This document shows, in pieces, positions 1-11,884 of a stretch of 64,000 nt of DNA (positions are counted from its first letter, which is position 1; the number at the start of each line of letters is the position of its first letter). The position numbers and the translations under genes are program-made. Source of the DNA: Ipomoea triloba (Eukaryota > Streptophyta > Magnoliopsida > Solanales > Convolvulaceae); the NCBI RefSeq assembly GCF_003576645.1, contig NC_044920.1, forward strand, positions 24,198,954 through 24,262,953, given 5' to 3'. Under the pieces are notes generated by a model. The model saw only the letters and a list, made by a program, of their open reading frames with translations. It searched no databases and was not told where the DNA came from.

Positions 1-540
1 TTAATAATCAACTTATTAAGTTACAATGGTTTTAAGTTGCAATAATTACCTCCTCAACACTTTAAGATCGACCAGTATTCGCTGAGGACTTTTTCCAGTT
101 GCATCAATTGTGTTGGCTGTGCTTCAAAAGCTGTAAGTTATAAACTTTATTGTTTTATATCTTCAAGTTTACAACTTTTTATATCTCTTTTAATTGCAAA
201 TTTTCCTTTCTATTTTGTAGCACAAGTAGAAAAATTAAGGATTAATATGTCTAAAAGATTTCACTTTTCTAATTAACATTATTAAGATGTATGCTTCATA
301 AATTGAATAAACTAACAGTTAATTATTCTAAGAAAACACTACAAACTACAAATTAACCAAATATATGAAATAAAATACCTCCGTGCAGCATGATTTTTGG
401 GGAAAAAAATGATAATTTAGGGGTGATGGATATGCACCTGGAAAATGTGATCTAAGTATCATTTATATCGTTACTTACTGAGAGCTACCACAAATGTTCT
501 TACCAAAATAGCAATATAAATGTATAATTATTAATATGTG
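1..540. other. AT-rich intergenic DNA, no gene seen
   Basis: This stretch has no open frame of note and no recognised repeat. It ends where homology between the two arms of the large inverted duplication begins. Confidence 0.5.
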
Positions 541-1025
541 GCCAAATATTTCTTATATTTTGTCATACATTTAAAAATATTCCTACAAAAGTGTAGGAAA
601 AAAAATAAGCACAACCAACAAGTAAGGATGAATCTTCCAACTATCATTATGGCTTAGAGACAAAAGTGTAATTTTTCTTATAGAAAAATATAAAATTAAG
701 TATTAAAATAGTTGATCAATAAAATTGATGCATGCACTAACACATCCCTATTTGTTCTTCTTTTGCTTTATTTCATCAAATAATTCTTGATTGTGATAAC
801 TGTCCTTCAAATCTGATTCATCAGAAGTGCACCCCAATGTATCAATTTTGGATTTGGTTAGAAAAAATAAATAAATAAATAAATACTAACCAAAACAAAA
901 AAAGGTATCCCTGCAAAAACAAAAATAAAATTAAGGAAACAAGAACCAAAAAATTAATTTAGACACTAAATTGGTAGGCTTACCATCATATCATTAAATG
1001 GAAGTTGGAGGTGAGGAAACTGGAT

Positions 1026-2485
1026 CTATGAATTCCCAAGTGTATTTTTATTATCTGCAATTATAACATGTAAATATATTAAGATAATAGGGGAGCAATC
1101 GGGCCGGGAACTACTAGAATGGGAAAAATTAAACAAACAGCCATAGAAATCAGATTAGATCGATCTTGTGTGAAATTGATACTTTTTAATAACTTACTTT
1201 CAATTGTGTAGCCGCGGATTAGTGGTGGCACTGGTGTTGGCCACCACTGTTGAGTAATGGAATGAACAATTCCTCCAAAAGCAGACCACCCAGAAGAATT
1301 GGTCCAATACAAATAAATCCCATCTTTAATGATAAATCCCGTGTCTTTAATTTTAGGATCAAGATTAGGATGCACAAGGTCTAGGCTCGAGAGAATCATA
1401 ATATTTGGTGTAATGTAAAACTTGTGCACCAAACTCCACTTCCCCATGTCATAGTCCTCCAGCTCCCATATATAATATGCGGCTTCTAAGTGCGCACCCT
1501 TTTGGCATGTTACACGAAGACGATTCTGAGATAATCCAAGGGTTCTAGTGAAACACTTCTCATCTTCCACATCAGTCGGCATATCAATTACGCGGCAAAA
1601 TTTTTCAGGACAATTGTAGGGATCATACACAAGAATATACTTAGCAAGCAACATATGCAGCATCCCTTTATAGGTCACAAGAAAACAAGTAGAAGGAACT
1701 AGAAACCTTGCAAATATGGGCCGCGGTGATGAAACCACAAGACTTTTCCATTCCTGAGACGAGAAGAGTTGAAGTCTGTATTTGCAGCAAGAAATGGGTG
1801 GATAAACACAAATGTGAACCACCACACAATCATAGCGAGAATGGTCTACACATTGCGATTGCTGATTGGTGGTGCAAAGGGAACAGGGTGCGGGAACGCA
1901 AAGGAAGCCAGTGGCCATTACGTACCTCACCCTCTCACTGGATTGGAATTGGAGGGGAGGGGGAGGAAGAGCCGTCCACTGCTTGGTTAGCTGATTACAG
2001 ACATAGAATGCGGATACGGAAGGGGAATAGTAGATGGGGATGGAGGCGCATAGAATTAAATCAGCACACGAACCCTTCACTTCAATTCTGTGATTAGGAT
2101 CAGGACAGGGAAGGAACCCTAAATCGAGCCTTCGGAAGCCGCACGAATTGGCATCAGGGTGGGGGTATCCACCGCAAACGATCGGGAAATTGCGGTTAAA
2201 CATATTTTGGAATATAAAGCAGGCAGGCGATGGCGATGATGAATGAGGATGATGAAGAATTGGCGGAAGGGATGGGTCATGGCGGCGGTGATTGAATAAA
2301 GTAATAAAATAGTGAGAAGAGATAAGAGAACACCAGCTCTTGCATACCAATTTCAACCGGATAGCTGCTCTGCTGGAGAGCCTGGCCAGGATTTCAACAA
2401 ACAAGCTCTCGCCCAGATTACTGAACAACAACTCAAAGGATGGATCTGAGAATTTCATCAACTTGGCGTCCTCAAGGCGATCCAT
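1026..2485 (-). CDS. F-box protein, two exons
   Basis: Likely substrate-receptor subunit of an SCF ubiquitin ligase. The F-box lies at about residues 23-64, with the typical segments FVEILARL and RLKLVCKSWCSLI. The rest resembles the plant F-box-associated region: FYVCNQLTKQWTALP near the middle and WELEDYDMGKWSLVHKF further on. The start chosen is the Met at 2485; an upstream in-frame Met at 2581 lies beyond a TATA box at 2546-2551, so it is probably not used. The frame stays open to 1079, but a donor (GAAA|GTAAGT, intron from 1197) and acceptor (TTGCAG, ending at 1055) remove 143 bp. Exon 1 (1198-2485) plus exon 2 (1026-1054) total 1317 bp, exactly 439 codons including the stop; the protein then ends ENNKNTLGNS. 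Both splice sites are kept in the right-arm copy. F-box identity is strong; the target is unknown. Confidence 0.8.
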
Positions 2486-2545
2486 GCGGCTGCGTTCTGT
2501 ACTGTTCTGTTTGTGATGCCAATTCTCCCAAACCCTTGTTCGCAC

Positions 2546-2551
2546 TTTATA
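2546..2551 (-). promoter_or_regulatory. TATA box of the F-box gene
   Basis: TATAAA on the minus strand lies 61 bp upstream of the chosen ATG, just downstream of an ACGTG core. The right-arm copy keeps the TATA box and has a full CACGTG G-box at the equivalent place. The spacing leaves a short 5' leader and supports the start at 2485. Confidence 0.5.
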
Positions 2552-2785
2552 GGCACGTAAGACTGAGAGTTTGAGAAACAATAAAATTAGGGATATCAGT
2601 TCATAATTCTATATTGAATACTATAATATAATTTTTAAATCTATATTCGTACTACATAGTATATGTGGCAATACAATTTTTAATAAAATATATTTTTCTC
2701 TTGCTTTCCTATTTGTAATATAATTCTAAATTAAAATTACTAATCCTAATACAATCTTTATATATATCTATATATATATAAACAA

Positions 2786-2813
2786 CTAGTATTTTCACCC
2801 GTGCGATGCACGG
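2786..2813 (-). mobile_element. Helitron 3' terminus (hairpin plus CTAG)
   Basis: On the minus strand the sequence has a short hairpin, CCGTGC-ATC-GCACGG, followed by GTGAAAATA and CTAG, with T as the next base. This is the classic plant Helitron 3' end (subterminal hairpin, CTRR end, insertion between A and T). The element body runs towards higher coordinates. No matching 5' end in this orientation was found before the copia insertion. Confidence 0.75.
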
Positions 2814-3215
2814 AATGGATTTGTTATAATATATTAAGAATATTTGGATCGATATATAATTATATAAATTATAACATCAAATATTATATAGTGCAATTGA
2901 AGATATGTTTTGAATGCTATCCTTGTTTAAATTCTAATAAATAATTGCTTAATTAATAGCTAATGTGTAGATGTACGCATGCGGTGTTGGAACTTTAGAT
3001 ATTTTATATATCATTGTTTATGATTTTTATAAATTAAGCAAATATGCTCGTTCTTTAGTAACTCAGTTATAGTATTCAATTGCTATTCTAATTCATGTGT
3101 ATGGAAGATATATTTTTGTGTAGATATATTGCAATTTTGCTATCTTAGAAAAAAAATATAATATCACCGGTTGTATTTACACATTATTAAACCTCTTTGT
3201 AAACAACATTGGTAA

Positions 3216-3391
3216 TACAATTCCTATCGCTAATAGGATTGTAAATTAAAATAAAATTCTAATGAGTTTTTGCTCTTTAAGGCTTCCTCATTCTATTGTT
3301 AATTTCAAAAGAGAAACAATACTTCTCTTATATAGTGTCAAAAACTCTAATTTGTGTTTAAAAAAAAATATTTTATATATAGTTTTGTTTT

Positions 3392-3439
<48 letters not shown>

Positions 3440-3531
3440 CTTTTTTCTTATTATTGTTATTAATATTATTATAAGTTTTATTTTATTATTACATAATAAT
3501 AATAATATTATTAATAATAACATGAATGTCC

Positions 3532-3566
<35 letters not shown>

Positions 3567-4210
3567 TTTATAAGGGTATTTACGTATTTTAAAACATATT
3601 TCATTTCTATTCCTTTAACCAACCACACACCGTAATATAATTCCTAAAGTCTATTCCTTTCGCGAACCAAACAACAGAATACAATTCATATTCTATTCAT
3701 TGCCTATTCCATTCCTTATGGAATAACATTCCTATTACCTCAAAATTCATTCCGCGAACCAAACGTGCTGTAATAATAATAATATTAAATATTAATAATA
3801 TTAATTATTATTATTATAGAATAATATTAATGATAGAATACTATTAATTACAATTGGTTATAATAGGTTACATTCATAATAAATTATGAATGTCAATTAT
3901 ATTTAATATATTATATATGCTAATAATATATAATAATTGTAATTGGCAATAATATCTATTAATTATAAATTAATTTGTTCATTAAATCGAAAAAAATATT
4001 ATCATATTAATGTAACTTATACACGGCAATAACAGTAATTTACGTGCAATAAAAATTGATAAATATTTATATATACACGAACATTGTCTTCAAAAAAATA
4101 ATACATGAATTACAAATTCTGGCTGAGATACAAAAATTATGAATTTCAATCATATTATATTATATTATATATATGCTAATATATTACGAATGTCAATCAT
4201 ATTATATTAT

Positions 4211-4261
<51 letters not shown>

Positions 4262-4885
4262 TAACTCCTATGCATATTTGTGCCTTAATTGGCACCTAAT
4301 TGATAGAAAATGAAAAAGGAAACAAAAATCACTAATTGACTATAAATAAATAAAAAAATCCCTAATTGATTGAAAAATGAAAAAGAAAACAGAAATTAAT
4401 TATTAATACTAGAAAATGAAAATTGAAAAAGGAAATGAGAATTACTAATTGCCTGCAAATAAAAAAAAAAGATCCCTACGTCATGCCTATAAAATGATAG
4501 GATCGAACTTGGGCTTGCCTTCCCCTTGTGCACTACTCAAGAGATTCAAGAATTGGAACATCAGTCTAAGGTTTTTCCAAGAATGGTGGTTGTCGTCATT
4601 CTCGGTCTTAATCGTCGTCGCCATTAACATTTTCATTGGTCTGTATTCTCTCTCAGTTTTCTTTCTAATTTATAAGTTTCCCACATGTATGCATATTTTA
4701 TTAGCACGTCTTCCGTGTGCAAGAACATGTATGCATATGTTTAAAGATGTGTCCTTCTTTGTTTTTAAGTCCTTTTTATGCGATTTATTTTTGTATATAC
4801 GTGAATGATCTAGCATTGAATCAGTTACTCGGACTCTGATGAAATGGTGTAGAAATAACTTAGCATTCAAGTTATTGTTTTTACT

Positions 4886-4916
<31 letters not shown>

Positions 4917-5954
4917 AACAAAAAAAACAAAAAATATAAACATATGTATCGATTGAATTGAAGTTTAAGAATTACCGGAATTAGAAATGGCGAAACGAGA
5001 ACTTTTGCATCCTTTTCCCCTGAAAATTGAAGTACACGCCCAAACACTTTAGCCCAAACAATCTAAAAAAAAAATATTTAACAAACAATAGAAAAGGAAA
5101 ATAAAAAATGATCCATAATTCAATAATTAATATTAATAATGTTAGCAGTAAAATGGAAAATGAAAAAGGAAACAAAATTAACTTACGAGGAAATGGACTC
5201 ATAATAATAAGGTTACTAATAAAAAGGAAAATCCTAACAAAATTTCCATTTCGTGCTTCCCCGTCCAATCACTTCTGTCCAAACAATAGAAAATAAAAAT
5301 TTATTGAGAAAACAATAGAAAAGGAAATAAAAAAGGGTCCATAATTTATTGATTAATACTAATAATATAAACAATAAAAAAGAAAAAAATGAAAAAGAAA
5401 ACATAATTAACTAACCGTGAAACGGAATTATATATATATATATTAGAAGTGCTTAGCCAAGTTTTCTCTCAAAATTTAGGGGCATTTTTGTAAAACTAAA
5501 CTCATAATTAATTTAGTAAAAATCATTGATTTTTTTGACTAACCATATATATTTTCATAATATGATAAAAATAGTAAATAAAAATAAAAATAACATCTAT
5601 GCTAATAAAAATTAATCATATGATTAATATATATAAAATAATATTTGCATAATAATATGAATAATTTACAATTAAAATTTAAATTAGATGTATTAACAAA
5701 TAATTATAAATTAATTTTCTCTTAAATAATTATTACTTTACTACGTGTTTATGTTTATTGGTTATAATGTTATTTATAAATAAAAAATTGCCATTTATTT
5801 GTAAAATTACGGTCAAATAATGGTTTTAGTATCCAATTGTCCAGTATATGCATAATGGTAAACTTTTTAACAATGTTACAATTTAATAGTCACACATAAA
5901 ATAATTATAGACTAAAATCTCTATTCCATTTAGTCATACCTTATATAGCCTAAA
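3216..5954. other. AT-rich, Helitron-like non-coding DNA with ATT microsatellites
   Basis: Contains (ATT)n at 3393-3438, 3532-3562 and about 4216-4261, and repeated phrases such as gaaaatgaaaaaggaaac (near 4310, 4370, 4420, 5155 and 5385) that recur near 11080. A small less AT-rich patch at about 4470-4640 can be read as an exon-like piece, but I do not recognise it. The stretch 3640-3775 contains two gcgaaccaaac phrases, like the ends of a MITE. Confidence 0.5.
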
Positions 5955-6078
5955 TGAGTGAGTAACAGTTGTTCGATTATTCCCAAAACTGATTACAGAT
6001 AATAATACAACACTTTCACTTCTACATATTAGGCTTAAGACTAGGACTCTAGACTAACAACTAATACTTGGTCTAACA
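5955..6078 (-). repeat. 3' LTR of the copia element
   Basis: Identical over all 124 bp to 10196-10319. This is unusually short for a copia LTR. Confidence 0.95.
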
Positions 6079-6089
6079 CGCCCCCTCAA
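6079..6089 (-). other. Polypurine tract of the copia element
   Basis: The minus strand reads TTGAGGGGGCG directly before the 3' LTR, the expected place for plus-strand DNA priming. Confidence 0.75.
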
Positions 6090-6843
6090 GCACAAGGTTG
6101 GAGGGCGACATCATTGAGCTTGTCTCGCAGAGCAGTGAAGCGTGCAGTTGGAAGTGGTTTGGTGAAGATGTCCGCCAACTGATCTTTTGTAGACACAAAG
6201 TTAACCTGGAAATCCCCTGAAGCAACTTTATCACGGACGAAGTGGTAATCGATTTCGACGTGCTTGGTACTCGCGTGAAATACCGGGTTAGCACACATGT
6301 AGGTAGCACCAAGATTATCGCACCAGAGCGTTGCCGGTCGGCCTGAGTGCAACCCTAACTCCTGTAATAACGAAATGACCCAGGTGACCTTAGCAGAGAC
6401 GTCGGCCAAACCTTGTACTCAGCTTCAGTAGAGGACCGAGTCACCGTCCGCTGTTTGCGCAACACCCTCGAAATGAGGTTGGAGCCGAGAAAGACAGCGT
6501 ATCCACTAGTGGACTTGCGGTCAGTAGGACACCCTGCCCAGTCCGAATCGGAGAAGGCGTGTATATCATCTGTCAGAGAGACGGTCATGCGGAGTCCGTA
6601 GTCTAGTGTCCCTTTGACATACCGTAAAACCCTTTTTAAAAGCCCCCAATGCTCAGTCGTAGGTGCATGCATGAACTGACACATCCGGTTCACTGAATAT
6701 GATAGGTCCGGCTGTGTTATAGTCAAATATTGGAGTGCCCCAGCCATACGTCTATACTGTGTGGGATTGTCGAAAGCGTCATCAGCTGGTGTTACTGCTT
6801 GTGTCACAGATGCTGGAGTGGCCAGTGGTTTGCAGTCTGTCAT
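6086..6843 (-). pseudogene. copia RNase H region, frameshifted
   Basis: C-terminal part of the copia polyprotein. The RNase H motifs FSDSDWAGCPTDRKSTSGY and SSTEAEYK lie in the first part, and KHVEIDYHFVRDKV and DQLADIFTKPL in the second. One base of a G run is missing near 6414-6417, just after STEAEYK, so the second part (from about 6409 down to 6086) is in another frame. The domain would cleave RNA in RNA-DNA hybrids during reverse transcription; as it stands it is broken. Confidence 0.9.
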
Positions 6844-6849
6844 TCCGGC

Positions 6850-8622
6850 TCATTTTAACAGATCACCCATGTAGCGACGTTGAGACAGGATCATACCTCC
6901 TGGAACTGCTAATGTTTCAATACCAAGAAAGAACCCCAGCGTCCCCAGGTCCCGTATCTTGAAAGTGGAAGACAGTCGCTGAAGTTGAGTGTCAATCAAT
7001 GCCAGGTTATCCCCCATCATAATAATGTTGTCGACATATACCAACAGAAAGACTTTAGAAGAGCCTGTCAGATAGTGGAATAGCGAGACATCGGTCTTAG
7101 AGGCTGAGAAACCAGTGGCAAGCAAGAAATCATGTAGTCTTTTGAACCACGCCCGCGGAGCTTGCTTTAGACCATATAAGGAGCGCTGTAGATTACACAC
7201 GTGGTCAGGGTGAGCGGGATCCTCATAGCCTGGTGGTTGCCGCATATATACTGTTTCAACTAAGTGACCATTCAGAAAGGCGTTGTGGACATCCAATTGC
7301 CGCATAGTCCATCGGCGTGAGACCGCATAGGAGAATAATAGGCGGACTGTTGTCGGTTTGACTACGGGACTGAACGTGTCGAAGAAGTCCTCCCCGGCTA
7401 CCTGGTTGAAGCCTTTTGCAACTAGGCGGGCTTTGTAGCGCTCGATAGTACCGTCAGCCTTTCGTTTCGTCCTGTACACCCATTTGCACCCTATAATATT
7501 CATGCCTGGCTTCGGTGGGACAAGACTCCATGTGCTGTTGTGAAGTAAGGCATTGAATTCTTGATCCATGGCCTCCCGCCACTGTGGGTGACCTACAGCC
7601 TGTGTGTAACACGTGGGATCCGTGGTTTGTGCAGCCACTGTGAGTGCATGAAACGGCTCATCCGTGCCTTTAGTCATATGACGTAGGCGCATAACGTGGC
7701 CCCGAGGTTGCGGGTCAGCCACCGCCCGCCGTCGTCGTGTTGGTCGTGCAACAGCCGGTGTAGTAGGAGGCAAAGCTGCCGTTGTCTGCACTGGCTGCAC
7801 AGGACTTGAACCCCACGGTTCAGGTGGCTTCTGAGGAGCTACGGGTTCCTGCACAGGAGTAGCAAAAGGAAACACCGTCTCGTCAAATCGGACATGACGG
7901 CAGATATAGGTTTTACCCGTATTCAAATTTAAGCAACGATACCCTCGGAAAGACGTAGGGTAACCTAAGAATACACATGGGGCTGACCGAAACTCTATTT
8001 TGTGACGATTATATGGCCTGAGGTGTGGGTAACATAGACACCCAAAGACCCGAAGGGACGTATATGTGGGTGGTGTTTTGAACAATTTATAGAAAGGACT
8101 ATCGAATTGTAATATTGAGGATGGTAATCTGTTTATGAGGAAAGTGGCGGTTTCAAACGCCGAATCCCAGTGTCTTAGAGGAACGGAATTCTGAGCAAGA
8201 AGAGCTAGTCCGGTTTCAACAATGTGTCGATTCCGGCGCTCTACACGGCCATTCTGTTCGTGTGTATAGGCACACGACTGGCGGTGTACAATCTCGAGAG
8301 TTTGGAATAAAGTATGCATATAGCGGTATTCGCCCCCTAAGTCTGTCTGAATTGCCTTGATAGAACGTGAAAACAAACGTTCTACCATGGCACGAAAAAC
8401 ATTAAACACTTTGTATATATCGAATTTTACACGGAGAGGATAGAACCAACAAAAACGACTATAGTCGTCGACAAATAACACGAAATATCTAAAGCCATCA
8501 AAAGACATAACAGGCGCAGGGCCCCAAATATCTGAATAAACTAAATCTAAAACATTTGAGCTAGATGTTTTTATTCTATCTAGCGGGAAACGAGCTGATT
8601 TCCCAGCTGGCATGCTGAACAT
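6850..8622 (-). pseudogene. copia integrase and reverse transcriptase
   Basis: The integrase core comes first (YSDIWGPAP, then IQTDLGGEY, then HEQNGRVERRNRHI), followed by the copia GKGY-like segment (RVFGCLCYPHLRPY) and the reverse transcriptase (NSTWSLVPPKPG, VYRTKRKADG, QLDVHNAFLNG, LYGLKQAPRAW). The catalytic YVDD box reads YVDN, so one metal-binding aspartate is lost. The frame closes at a TGA (6850-6852) but continues in frame after it, so this is a point nonsense change. A one-base loss near 8600 separates this frame from the gag-protease frame. Confidence 0.9.
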
Positions 8623-10139
8623 AGGTTGGAAAAACTCGATTTATGTGAAACCACGGGACACGACTTTAAGATGCGCTGAATAACGCGACCATGCGGGTGA
8701 CCGAGACGTTGATGCCAAATGGCGGAAGAAGCCCGAGTGGTCAGAAAGGCCGAATGCACCCGGGAAACTGGAAGATTATACAGGCCACCCGAACTGGAAC
8801 CTCTAAGTAGAACTGCCTTCGTTATGCAATCCTTCACAACAAAATAGTCAGGGTGAAACTCGAAGAACACATTATTATCAATTGAAAAACGATTAACTGA
8901 TAATAATGAGGCAGATAACTGAGGTACATACAGGATATTATTTAATTGTAGGGATTTTGAAACTGAGGGAATCGAAGCAAATCCAATACGGGATATACCC
9001 AGATCACTACCGTTACCAACGCGGAGAACATCGGGCCCGGAATATTCTTCAGATTGCGTCATCATGGATGGATCAGGGGTGGCGTGTGACGTTGCACCCG
9101 TGTCCGGTAGCCATGCAGCAACCTCCGCCGGTCCATTGCCTTCACCTCCGACAACGAGATTGGCCTGCGCCGGTGGTTGTTCCGAGTACCGCCTGTAACA
9201 GTAGACGGCTGTATGGCCGTGGGAACGACAGATCTGGCACCTTGGAGATCCCCCACGTCCGCGACCTTGGTTATTGCCGCGACCACCTCCGCCGCCACGC
9301 CACTGCCCTCCGCGACCACCGCCACGAGAATGACGACCACCGAATCCATTGTCGTTGCTTTGTCTCCGATTGAGGTTGGCCATCATCGCTGTTGGAGATC
9401 CAGTCGACAGCACGGGAGCAGCAGCCGCGTAGTCATTTGAGTAGATGAACTGCTGGGCTTGTAAACAATCCGCCAACTGCGGAATTGAAACGGGATTCCC
9501 AACGACAACGAGCGATGCTGCCATGGACCTGAATTCTGGCCGGAGCCCTCTAAATACATTGAGGTTTTGCTCATCTAGCGAAACTGGACGACCTGCCAAT
9601 GCCAAGTCTTCGACGAGGAGTTGTGCGTGACCCAAGTACTCTGCCGGCGTGGAATCGCCTTGCCGGAGTGATTGGAATTGGGCGAGGAGATTCAGACAAC
9701 GCGCACAGGTTGAAGAACCGAGAGCCGCTTCAATGGAGCTTCATACTTCTCTCGCCGTGGAACGACCGACGACGAGGTACATGACCTCTTCAGAGAGTGA
9801 AGCGACGAGCATGGAGAGTATCGACTGGTCCTGTTGGACTCAGCCACCATACGCTGGATTAGGTGTAGAGGAGGAGGCATCGTCCGATGCAGTTCTGGTG
9901 TTGCCAGAAACCGATGGAAGCGTCGCCGGTGGGGGAAGTGAGGTGTCATCGAAGTACCCGAGAAGACCTTGCCCTTTTAGAAACGGCACAAGTTGGGTAC
10001 GCCAAAATAGATAATTTCATGTCGTCAGTTTGATCGACACGAAATGGTGAGCAGAGGTGAGGGAGTTTGGGCTGGTGAGGGTGGCCGGCGCCGGAGTGGC
10101 TGTCGCAGATAGCTTGCGCTCGGAGTCATTGCCGGCCAT
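8580..10139 (-). pseudogene. copia gag and protease
   Basis: The gag start is an ATG at 10139, about 45 bp inside the primer binding site. In the same frame come the gag N-terminal phrase NYLFWRTQLVPFLKGQGLLG, a zinc knuckle CQICRSHGHTAVYC (C-x2-C-x4-H-x4-C), the protease active site LPDTGATSH, and the GAG pre-integrase segment IWHQRLGHPHGRVI. Three premature TGA codons lie at 10017-10019, 9840-9842 and 9741-9743, all in gag. The frame ends at 8580 after a one-base loss near 8600. Confidence 0.9.
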
Positions 10140-10183
10140 TGTGCGATTAGGGAGAGCAAGGAGGAAAAGGTACCTATCGCAAG

Positions 10184-10193
10184 TCTGATACCA
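10184..10193 (-). other. copia primer binding site
   Basis: The minus strand reads TGGTATCAGA next to the 5' LTR, matching the initiator tRNA-Met 3' end used by most plant copia elements. Confidence 0.85.
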
Positions 10194-10195
10194 AA

Positions 10196-10319
10196 TGAGT
10201 GAGTAACAGTTGTTCGATTATTCCCAAAACTGATTACAGATAATAATACAACACTTTCACTTCTACATATTAGGCTTAAGACTAGGACTCTAGACTAACA
10301 ACTAATACTTGGTCTAACA
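10196..10319 (-). repeat. 5' LTR of the copia element
   Basis: Identical to 5955-6078. Confidence 0.95.
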
Positions 10320-11117
10320 GCCTAAAATACTACACATCATTCCCGTCATTTCCTTTAATAATAACAATAATAGTAATAATAATAATAATAATTTTATTAC
10401 CTTAATTACTTTACTTTCTATATTTTTGTAATATCCTATCAACCATTTGGACAAAAATATTATTTATAATTAAAAATATTTAATCTATATCTATACTATA
10501 TATAAAAGTAAAATTCTCCTATTTTATTTTCCTGCCCAAACTTTTGTTGTCAATTAATTAGATATTTTTATTATTCAAATAATTAATAAAGCTTATTTAG
10601 TAAGAAAATGTAAAATGGAAATGAACTAATATCTATTAATTGGTAATATATTGTTTTTATATTCACATATCAGTGCTATTAATAAAAGTAAAATCATCCT
10701 CTTCAACTTCCATGCACAAACTAATATTATAAATTAATTGGTAGAAAAATTAATAAAGTTTAATTGGTAACAAAATTTTATTTACCAAATTATGAGAATA
10801 ATTAAACCATTATAATTGTGAGAATAATGGAAACAAATTCTGCATAATAAATATATAAGAAAATTCCTTGAAAATTATGAGTAATTTTATTAAGAAAAAA
10901 TAATTTACTAATTATTATTTACACAAATAATAATATTTCGAATACTTATCTATACTTCTATATCTATACTACAATCTATATATAAATAAAATCATCCTTT
11001 GTAAAATTCCCGCCTAAACAATAGTAAAGATAAAATAGAAAATAAAACTGATTTTACTAATTGATTGAAAATATAAAAAGATCATAATAGAAAAGGAAAC
11101 AGAAATTAGGTAGAGAA
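10320..11117. other. AT-rich Helitron-like non-coding DNA
   Basis: No gene. Phrases like tctatactatatataaaag (near 10490) and tctatactacaatctatata (near 10965), followed by a cytosine-rich patch (cctgcccaaac, cccgcctaaac), resemble diverged Helitron 5' ends in the plus direction. Confidence 0.45.
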
Positions 11118-11884
11118 ATGCAATCTATACTATTAATAGAAACAATATCTTCAACTTTAACTTCCAGCCCAAAACATTCCTATACTGTTAAGGTTTGCGT
11201 GATATGGTAAAATATGTAATACAATTCCTGTTCGTGATACAATTGTAAATTAAAATATAGTAACACAATTCCTAATAAAATATATATTCTTACCTACGTT
11301 CCTATTCGTAATACAATTCTAGATTAAAATTACTAATCGTAATAATACAGTACATATATTTCTCTGCAATGCAATCTATACTATTAATAAAAACAATATC
11401 GTCAACTTTAACTTCTCGCCCAAAACACTCCTATACTGTTAAGGTTTGCGTGATATTGTAAAATATTGTAGTACAATTCCTATTCGTAATACAATTGTAA
11501 ATTAAAATATAGTAAAACAATTCCTAATAAAATATATATTCTTACTTACGTTCCTATTCGTAATACAATTCTAGATTAAAATTACTAATCGTAATAATAC
11601 AGTACATATATTTCTCTGCAATGCAATCTATACTATTAATAAAAACAATATCGTCAACTTTAACTTCTCGCCCAAAACACTCATATACTGTTAAGGTTTG
11701 CGTGATATTGTAAAATATTGTAATACAATTCTATTCGTAATACAATTGTAAATTAAAATACAGTAACACAATTCCTAATAAAATATATATTCTTACCTAC
11801 GTTCCTATTCGTAATACAATTCTAGATTAAAATTACTAATCGTAATAATACAGTACATATATTTATCTGCAATACAATCCATAC
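11118..11884 (+). repeat. Tandem array of ~251-bp Helitron 5'-end units
   Basis: Units begin near 11118, 11369, 11621 and 11872, about 251 bp apart. Each opens with a phrase like tctatactattaataaaaa, then a cytosine-rich patch (cgcccaaaacac), then ctatactgttaaggtttgcg and several copies of attcgtaatacaatt. The opening fits plant Helitron 5' ends (A|TC...). The fourth unit is split after catac by the gag-only LTR element and resumes at 16062. Confidence 0.75.

Larger units (their letters stand above)
541..3215. repeat. Left arm of large inverted duplication
   Basis: Read as its reverse complement, this arm matches 17748-21083. It includes the F-box gene, its flanks and the 3' end of a Helitron. 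Inner homology stops at the phrase that reads ctttgtaaacaacattggt here and its complement near 17748. Outer homology stops at a run reading aaatatttcttatattttg. Compared with the right arm, this arm lacks about 170 bp (seen at 20866-21037), about 130 bp (near 20314-20455) and about 300 bp beside the Helitron end (18198-18500), so the copies are not brand new. Confidence 0.9.
5955..10319 (-). mobile_element. Ty1/copia LTR retrotransposon, decayed
   Basis: The LTRs at 5955-6078 and 10196-10319 are 124 bp each and identical; in sense orientation they start TGTTAGACC and end CTCA. The primer binding site, TGGTATCAGA (complement of initiator tRNA-Met), is at 10184-10193, two bases inside the 5' LTR. 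The polypurine tract, TTGAGGGGGCG, abuts the 3' LTR at 6079-6089. The flanks share GCCTAAA (5948-5954 and 10320-10326). Coding order gag, protease, integrase, RT, RNase H marks it as copia. The open frame is broken by four in-frame TGA codons and two one-base frameshifts, so it cannot move by itself. Confidence 0.95.

Noticed and set aside
1708..2097. Plus-strand frame of 129 codons antisense to the F-box gene
   Set aside because: It is the shadow of the conserved F-box coding strand and is repeated as a shadow in the other copy; no domain or promoter of its own.
3354..3635. Frame of 93 codons rich in Tyr and Ile
   Set aside because: Translation of an ATT microsatellite.
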